A DNA stretch of 39,970 nt, from contig NZ_NZMB01000012.1 in the NCBI RefSeq assembly GCF_002694385.1, positions 516,819 through 556,788 on the forward strand. The letters run 5' to 3'. Below, one piece after another: positions 34,929 to 39,970 of the stretch (positions within the stretch are counted from its first letter, which is position 1; each line of letters begins with the position of its first letter). The stretch comes from Sneathiella sp. Its GTDB lineage: Bacteria > Pseudomonadota > Alphaproteobacteria > Sneathiellales > Sneathiellaceae. A program made the position numbers and the translations under genes. The notes beneath the pieces are model-generated. The model searched no databases and had not been told where the DNA came from. It saw only the letters and a list, made by a program, of their open reading frames with translations.

Positions 34929-35957
34929 ATGCTTACTTATTTTGTACACAGAGTTCTGGTGATGATTCCCACCCTGCTGGTGATCAGCATCCTGACCTTT
35001 GTGATCATCCAGCTTCCCCCCGGAGATTACCTTTCCAATCATATGGAGGAGCTTAGATCACAGGGCGAGTCGGCATCGGCGATGGCCCGGATCGAATTTT
35101 ACCGCGAACAATATGCTCTCGATAAATCGCCACTGGAGCAATATGCCCGCTGGATGGGGTTTTGGCCGGGGCCAAACGGTTTTTCCGGCCTGTTGCAGGG
35201 GGATTGGGGCCAGTCTTTTGCCTATAACCTGCCGGTAAAAGAAGTGGTCGGAGACCGGCTTGGCCTCTCTTTCCTGATCAATTTCGCAACCATCCTGTTC
35301 ATTTACATTGTCGCCTTTCCCATCGGCGTCTATTCGGCGACGCGGCAATATTCCATTGGCGATTATGGCTTCACGCTGATCGGCTATCTTGGCCTCGCGA
35401 CGCCCAATTTCCTGCTCGCCATGGTGCTGCTCTATTACGCCAATGTCTATTTCGGTATTTCTATCGGCGGGTTGATGGATGATGAATATATCAATCAGCC
35501 CTGGAGTTTTGACAAGGCGATGTCGGTTTTCGATCATATGCTGGTGCCGGTGATTGTGATCGGGACCAGCGGCACTGCGTCGATGATCCGCCGTCTGCGC
35601 GCGAACCTGTTGGATGAGTTACAAAAGCAGTATGTGACGACGGCGCGGGCGAAAGGCGTGCCGCGCCTCAGGGCGCTCATCAAATATCCGATCCGCATGT
35701 CCCTCAACCCGTTTGTTGCGGATATCGGCAGTCTGCTGCCGGATGTCATTTCCGGCTCGGTTATTGTCAGTATGGTGCTGAGTCTGCCGACGGTGGGGCC
35801 GCTGCTGCTGGAGGCCTTGCGTAATCAGGATCAGTATATGGCGGGATCATTGCTGATGTTTCTGGCGTTGCTAACGGTGGTCGGCATGTTCCTGTCTGAT
35901 CTTCTGCTCGCCGTTCTGGATCCGCGCATCCGGCTTTCCGGGGGGGCGACGAAATGA
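34929..35957 (+). CDS. ABC importer permease, DppB-like
   Basis: 342 aa, six hydrophobic segments. First helix HRVLVMIPTLLVISILTFVI is typical of DppB/OppB N-termini. The cytoplasmic coupling loop reads YVTTARAKGVPRLRALIKYP, the EAA-type motif that contacts the ATPase (here the EAA position is TTARAKG, as is common in this family). The loop after TM1 contains FSGLLQGDWGQSF. Forms the membrane channel with the next gene, whose start overlaps its stop (ATGA). The 152 bp upstream contain only a weak hairpin and no gene. Confidence 0.95.
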   Translation: MLTYFVHRVLVMIPTLLVISILTFVIIQLPPGDYLSNHMEELRSQGESASAMARIEFYREQYALDKSPLEQYARWMGFWPGPNGFSGLLQGDWGQSFAYNLPVKEVVGDRLGLSFLINFATILFIYIVAFPIGVYSATRQYSIGDYGFTLIGYLGLATPNFLLAMVLLYYANVYFGISIGGLMDDEYINQPWSFDKAMSVFDHMLVPVIVIGTSGTASMIRRLRANLLDELQKQYVTTARAKGVPRLRALIKYPIRMSLNPFVADIGSLLPDVISGSVIVSMVLSLPTVGPLLLEALRNQDQYMAGSLLMFLALLTVVGMFLSDLLLAVLDPRIRLSGGATK

Positions 35958-37138
35958 CGGAGACCAACGGATCAAATCGCGATCTGCCGCTTGAGCACTG
36001 GCATTCGAAAGAGCCGTTTGACCCCTATTCGGTCGAGAAATTCACGCCAGAGCAGGAACGCTTTTACATGGCGTCGCAATGGCAGATGGTGTGGTGGAAA
36101 TTTCGCCGTCACAAACTCGCTGTGATAAGCGGGCTTGTGCTGCTGCTTTTCTATTTCTCGATCCTGATATCGGAATTCCTGGCGCCCTATAACCTGCATA
36201 CGCGACATACGAAATATATTTTCGCCCCGCCGCAATCCATTCATCTGTTCCATGAGGGGGAATTCGTTGGTCCCTTTGTGTATGGCTACAAGCAGACGCT
36301 CAACCGCGAGACGCTGAAGCGCGAATATGTGGTGAATACGGATAAGCCCTATCCCTTGCGGTTTTTCTGCCAGGGGGATGAATATGAATTCTGGGGGCTG
36401 GTTAAAGGGGATCTGCATCTCATCTGCCCGGACGACAAGAACCTTGCGAGCTTTTTCTGGCTGGGGACGGACCGGCTGGGTCGCGATATCCTGTCACGGA
36501 TTATTTACGGGGCGCGGATTTCGCTATCCATCGGCCTGATCGGCATTATCATCAGCTTTACGCTTGGCATCGTGCTCGGCGGTATTTCCGGCTATTATGG
36601 CGGCTGGGTCGATAATATCATCCAGCGGACGATTGAGCTTCTGAAATCCCTGCCGCAGCTTCCGCTCTGGCTGGCGCTCTCGGCGGCGCTCCCTGTCACA
36701 TGGTCGCCCATCCTTGTCTTTTTCGGCCTCACCGTTATTCTCGGCCTGCTTGACTGGCCGGGGCTTGCCCGTGCGGTCAGATCGAAATTCCTTTCGCTCC
36801 GGGAGGAGGATTTCGTGACGGCAGCGCAGCTGATGGGGGCGTCGCCCAAACGCATTATCGGGCGGCATTTGCTGCCGTCTTTCGCCAGCCATCTGATCGC
36901 CAGCGCCAGCCTTGCAATCCCGAGCATGATCCTCGGGGAAACGGCGCTCTCATTCCTCGGTCTCGGCCTCAGGCCGCCGATCACATCCTGGGGCGTCCTG
37001 CTGAATGAAACCACCAATATCAATGCGGTGGCGACAACGCCGTGGCTGATCTATCCGGTGGTGCCGGTGATCCTTGTCGTGCTGGCGTTTAACTTTCTGG
37101 GCGACGGCCTCAGGGATGCGGCGGACCCCTATAAATAG
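35954..37138 (+). CDS. ABC importer permease, DppC-like, with enlarged first periplasmic loop
   Basis: 394 aa, longer than typical DppC/OppC (about 300). An N-terminal cytosolic tail of 50 residues leads to TM1 (about 56-77), then a periplasmic insert of about 80 residues (about 80-160), followed by the usual FWLGTDRLGRDILSRI motif and the five-helix core. The coupling loop reads DFVTAAQLMGASPKRIIGRH. LGETALSFLGLGLRPP closes the core, as in other DppC proteins. The enlarged loop could contact the large binding protein. Last gene of the importer, ending 16 bp from the convergent methyltransferase. Confidence 0.94.
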   Translation: MTETNGSNRDLPLEHWHSKEPFDPYSVEKFTPEQERFYMASQWQMVWWKFRRHKLAVISGLVLLLFYFSILISEFLAPYNLHTRHTKYIFAPPQSIHLFHEGEFVGPFVYGYKQTLNRETLKREYVVNTDKPYPLRFFCQGDEYEFWGLVKGDLHLICPDDKNLASFFWLGTDRLGRDILSRIIYGARISLSIGLIGIIISFTLGIVLGGISGYYGGWVDNIIQRTIELLKSLPQLPLWLALSAALPVTWSPILVFFGLTVILGLLDWPGLARAVRSKFLSLREEDFVTAAQLMGASPKRIIGRHLLPSFASHLIASASLAIPSMILGETALSFLGLGLRPPITSWGVLLNETTNINAVATTPWLIYPVVPVILVVLAFNFLGDGLRDAADPYK

Positions 37139-37154
37139 GGTGTCGTCCGTTCTG

Positions 37155-38009
37155 TCACGGCTTCTGCCGGGCGGAACCCTTCATTAGCCACAGGCTGGTT
37201 TCATAGGCGCCCTCCGGTAGGGGCAGACGGCCACAGAAGGAGTGATCCAGCCGTTTCCTCATTCGGCTCCTGACATAGGCGCTTGAGAACAGGATATCGA
37301 ACCCGCCATAGAGAAACATCGGGGCGATCATCTGCTGTTCATTGTAGCCGCGCCAGTCCCAGCCTTCCGGGTAGTCATCGGGCAGGAAAATGTCATGGAT
37401 ATGGATAATCACCCCATCGGGAAGGGCCGGAATGACATTGAGAAACAGGTCGTCAACATCAGTGCCCGGCATGGCGATATGGCTGGAATCGATGAACAGG
37501 ATATCGCCGGGCTCAAGGCTGTTGAAAATCTCCGTTTCCGCGTCATGTAAAGTCCGGCGTACAAAGGTGATGGGCAGTGTTTCGATGCTGGCGCGCGGCG
37601 CGGGGTCTATGGCGATAAATTCCGTTGCGAGTTTGCCATCGCGGATGGCGCGGGCCATGAAGCGGGTGGAATGTCCTGATCCCACCTCAATAATGCGGGT
37701 GGGCTTTTGCATCCGCACCATGGCATAGGCGACGGCGGCGTCAAGGCGGGGAAACCAGTCCTGTTCGAACCGGGGTTCGGGTGGCGGGGCGGTGCCAATG
37801 CTCTCAAATTCCGTCTCAAACGCCGCAAGGCTGTCCAGCATCTCGGTAAACCGGTCTTCATGAGCCGTCATCACTTTTTCAATGGCGGCATAGGGTTTGC
37901 GGTCTTCCGGGCCGGGCAGGCTCGCCGCATAGCGATAGGGGATGAAAAAGCCCTCTTTGGCGATCCCGAGAACGGTTTTCAGCCCCATGCGAAGGCGGCG
38001 AATGTTCAT
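37155..38009 (-). CDS. Class I SAM-dependent methyltransferase-like protein
   Basis: 284 aa, cytosolic. Motif I is RIIEVGSGHS (105-114), with FIAIDP as strand 2 (131-136) and DILFIDSSHI (169-178) as the strand-4 region of Methyltransf_24-type enzymes. The later segment GVIIHIHDIFLPDDYP, with its metal-site-like His/Asp, is usual in this group. Target unknown; related proteins are often near glycan or lipid genes. It is divergent from the crotonase gene, with 107 bp of shared upstream sequence. Confidence 0.85.
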   Translation of the reverse strand: MNIRRLRMGLKTVLGIAKEGFFIPYRYAASLPGPEDRKPYAAIEKVMTAHEDRFTEMLDSLAAFETEFESIGTAPPPEPRFEQDWFPRLDAAVAYAMVRMQKPTRIIEVGSGHSTRFMARAIRDGKLATEFIAIDPAPRASIETLPITFVRRTLHDAETEIFNSLEPGDILFIDSSHIAMPGTDVDDLFLNVIPALPDGVIIHIHDIFLPDDYPEGWDWRGYNEQQMIAPMFLYGGFDILFSSAYVRSRMRKRLDHSFCGRLPLPEGAYETSLWLMKGSARQKP

Positions 38010-38116
38010 GGCAGAATTATCTCTTTTGCGGCGGCGGTCTTGTTTTGCTTGGCATTTTTATCCTAATCCCTCTAATCTCGGACCTATTCAACAAAAGCAA
38101 GAAAAAGGATTTCAGG

Positions 38117-38872
38117 ATGGACGCATCTTTTCATATCACAATCGAAAATGCCACCTTAAGCGTTCGCCTCGACAATCCGGCGCAGCATAATAAGCTGACG
38201 CCTGCAACCATGGCAGCCCTGCGCGAGGCGCTGGAGGAAAAGGCAGTGGATACCTCCCTCCGGGTGATGGTCCTGACGGGGACCGGGAAAAGCTTTTGCG
38301 CGGGGGCGGATCTTGGGGAGCTTGGCCGGTATAATTTCGATGAAAATCCGCTGGAAAAGCTGACGGATGTTGTCGAACGGCTGCCCTTTCCGACCATTTG
38401 CGCCCTGAATGGCGGGGTCTATGGCGGCGGGGCCGATCTGGCGTTATCCTGTGATTTCCGTATTGGCATCACGACCATGAGGGCCTTTATCCCGCCGGCC
38501 CGCATCGGCATTCACTATCCGCCTGCGGGACTTGCGCGCGCCGTCGCCCGCCTCGGCCTTGGTCCGGCGAAGCGGCTGTTCCTGACAGTGGAGAGAATGT
38601 CGGCGGAAGAGCTGAAGGCGATCGGTTTCCTTGATTATCTTGTCGCGCCGGAAGAGCTGGAGGCGCGGACCAATGCGCTTGCCGCAGACATTGCGGCTCT
38701 GGCGCCGCTTTCCCTCCGGGGGATGAAGGAAACGCTGAACGATATCGCCCGCGGGGAACTGGACATTGCCAAGGCCCGCCGCTTCCAGATGCAATGCCTG
38801 CAATCGGACGATTTCAAGGAAGGCAAGGCGGCCCTCGCGGAGAAGCGCCCGGCCCGTTTCAACGGGGCCTGA
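38117..38872 (+). CDS. Enoyl-CoA hydratase/isomerase (crotonase) family protein
   Basis: 251 aa from ATG 38117, preceded by AAAAAGGA and AGG. Crotonase features: the oxyanion-hole strand SFCAGADL (59-66) and NGGVYGGGADLALSCD, which binds CoA. The two catalytic glutamates of hydratases are not evident: the first position reads GGADLA (Asp107), and the second, usually PE in FxxPE, reads IPPARIG (Ala128). It may therefore be a different crotonase, such as an isomerase, thioesterase or other hydrolase. Cytosolic, probably trimeric. Convergent with hslU (18 bp between stops). Confidence 0.88.
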   Translation: MDASFHITIENATLSVRLDNPAQHNKLTPATMAALREALEEKAVDTSLRVMVLTGTGKSFCAGADLGELGRYNFDENPLEKLTDVVERLPFPTICALNGGVYGGGADLALSCDFRIGITTMRAFIPPARIGIHYPPAGLARAVARLGLGPAKRLFLTVERMSAEELKAIGFLDYLVAPEELEARTNALAADIAALAPLSLRGMKETLNDIARGELDIAKARRFQMQCLQSDDFKEGKAALAEKRPARFNGA

Positions 38873-38890
38873 GCGCGGTTTCCGGCGGGA

Positions 38891-39970
38891 TCAGAGAATA
38901 AATTTCGACAGATCCATGTTGGTCGCCAGCTCGCCAAGATGCTCGCGGACATACTCATCATCAATATTGATGACCGATCCGCCCTTGTCGGTGGCCTGAA
39001 AGCTGATCTCTTCCAGCACGCGCTCCAGCACGGTATGCAGGCGGCGGGCGCCGATATTCTCCACGGCCGCATTGACATCGGCGGAGATGGTGGCGATGGC
39101 GTCAATTGCGTCTTCGGCGAAGTTGAGATGCACTCCCTCCGTCTCCATCAGGGCGACATATTGCTTGATCAGGCTGGCTTCCGGTTCGGTCAGGATGCGC
39201 TTGAAGTCATCCTTGGTCAGCGCCCGGAGTTCAACCCGGATCGGCAGGCGGCCCTGCAATTCGGGCAACAGGTCTGACGGCTTGGCAATATGGAACGCGC
39301 CGGAGGCGATGAACAGCACATGGTCCGTGCGCACGGTTCCGTATTTGGTGCTGACGATGGTTCCCTCGATCAGGGGCAGCAGGTCGCGCTGCACCCCTTC
39401 GCGGGAAATGTCGGCGCCCTGGCGGTCGCTGCGGGCGCAAATCTTGTCAATTTCATCCAGGAAAACAATGCCGTGATTTTCCACCAGTTTGATGGCGTTG
39501 CGCACCACCGCATCCTCATCGAGCAGCTTGTCGCTCTCTTCGCCAATCAAAATCTTGTAGCTGTCCTTCACCAGCATCTTGCGGGGTTTTGTGCGCGGTC
39601 CGCCCAGCTTGCCAAGCATGTCGTTAAGGTTGAGCATACCCATCTGGGCGCCGGGCATTCCGGGAATATCAAAGGTGGGCATGCCCGCGCCGCCGGTGTC
39701 GATTACTTCCAGCTCGACTTCCTTGTCGTCAAGCTGCCCCTCGCGCAGCATCTTGCGGAATTTCTGACGCGTCTCGGTGGAGGCTTTGGCCCCAACCAGC
39801 GCATCGAGAACCCGTTCCTCCGCCGCAAGCTCTGCCTTGGCAATGACCTGCTGGCGTTGCTTTTCCCGTTCCATATTGATGGCGATTTCCACAAGATCGC
39901 GGATAATCTGTTCCACATCGCGGCCGACATAGCCGACTTCCGTGAATTTGGTGGCTTCCACTTTCAGGAA
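38891..39970 (-). CDS. hslU: ATP-dependent protease ATPase subunit HslU (5' partial)
   Basis: The frame continues to the right window edge, so the N-terminus with Walker A is missing. HslU unfolds substrates for the peptidase HslV. Visible: the [20 protein letters not shown] segment just after Walker A, the I-domain with the Met/Gly-rich stretch [14 protein letters not shown], Walker [12 protein letters not shown], sensor-1 region [12 protein letters not shown], the [13 protein letters not shown] motif (arginine finger), sensor 2 [14 protein letters not shown], and the C-terminal docking tail DLSKFIL that inserts into HslV. hslV would be expected upstream, outside the window. Confidence 0.98.
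   Translation of the reverse strand, partial: FLKVEATKFTEVGYVGRDVEQIIRDLVEIAINMEREKQRQQVIAKAELAAEERVLDALVGAKASTETRQKFRKMLREGQLDDKEVELEVIDTGGAGMPTFDIPGMPGAQMGMLNLNDMLGKLGGPRTKPRKMLVKDSYKILIGEESDKLLDEDAVVRNAIKLVENHGIVFLDEIDKICARSDRQGADISREGVQRDLLPLIEGTIVSTKYGTVRTDHVLFIASGAFHIAKPSDLLPELQGRLPIRVELRALTKDDFKRILTEPEASLIKQYVALMETEGVHLNFAEDAIDAIATISADVNAAVENIGARRLHTVLERVLEEISFQATDKGGSVINIDDEYVREHLGELATNMDLSKFIL

Overview
The window looks like a chromosome segment of an alphaproteobacterium. The coding regions are GC-rich, HslU, AmpG and ThiM are of proteobacterial type, and genes are tightly packed with many 1-4 nt start/stop overlaps. The genus is not identified; the assignment rests on general resemblance only. 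No rRNA, tRNA, CRISPR array, insertion sequence or prophage gene was seen.

Layout. (1) 1-7709: the end of a hybrid NRPS/PKS pathway. An NRPS tail, whose adenylation domain is interrupted by a luciferase-like monooxygenase domain and is followed by a carrier domain, precedes a one-module PKS with the order KS-AT-KR-DH-ACP-TE that should release the product. (2) 7699-10732: on the minus strand, a TPP riboswitch leads thiM (thiazole kinase), which is translationally coupled to a Tat-exported TRAP solute-binding protein. Downstream lies a membrane-anchored alpha/beta hydrolase whose leader carries three copies of the palindrome ACCATWATGGT. (3) 10874-14340: an MFS transporter, a 2OG-Fe(II)-oxygenase-like protein and two VOC/glyoxalase-fold proteins. 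(4) 14570-22147: a CHASE2 receptor with a degenerate nucleotide-cyclase domain, a DedA protein, a MarR regulator with a small PH-like membrane protein, an acyl-CoA synthetase and the muropeptide permease AmpG. (5) 22196-30998: a divergent cassette. On the minus strand are an odd 884-aa ABC-exporter-like protein with a degraded ATPase site and a stand-alone cyclic-nucleotide-binding protein. On the plus strand, a series of overlapping genes encodes three glycosyltransferases, a histidine phosphatase, a polysaccharide-deacetylase-like protein and a small membrane protein. (6) 30995-37138: an oligopeptide-type ABC importer (fused double ATPase, family 5 binding protein, two permeases) whose first gene overlaps the end of the glycan cassette. 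(7) 37155-39970: a SAM methyltransferase, a crotonase-fold protein and the C-terminal part of HslU, which runs off the window.

The strongest candidates for undescribed biology are the glycan cassette with its ABC-like protein (Walker A Lys to Arg, Walker B Asp/Glu to Asn/Gln, three copies of a Q-loop-like segment) and adjacent cyclic-nucleotide sensor, and the TPP-riboswitch-controlled thiM/TRAP binding-protein pair, which suggests TRAP-mediated salvage of an anionic thiamine precursor. Functions are inferred from motifs read by eye; no database search was run.
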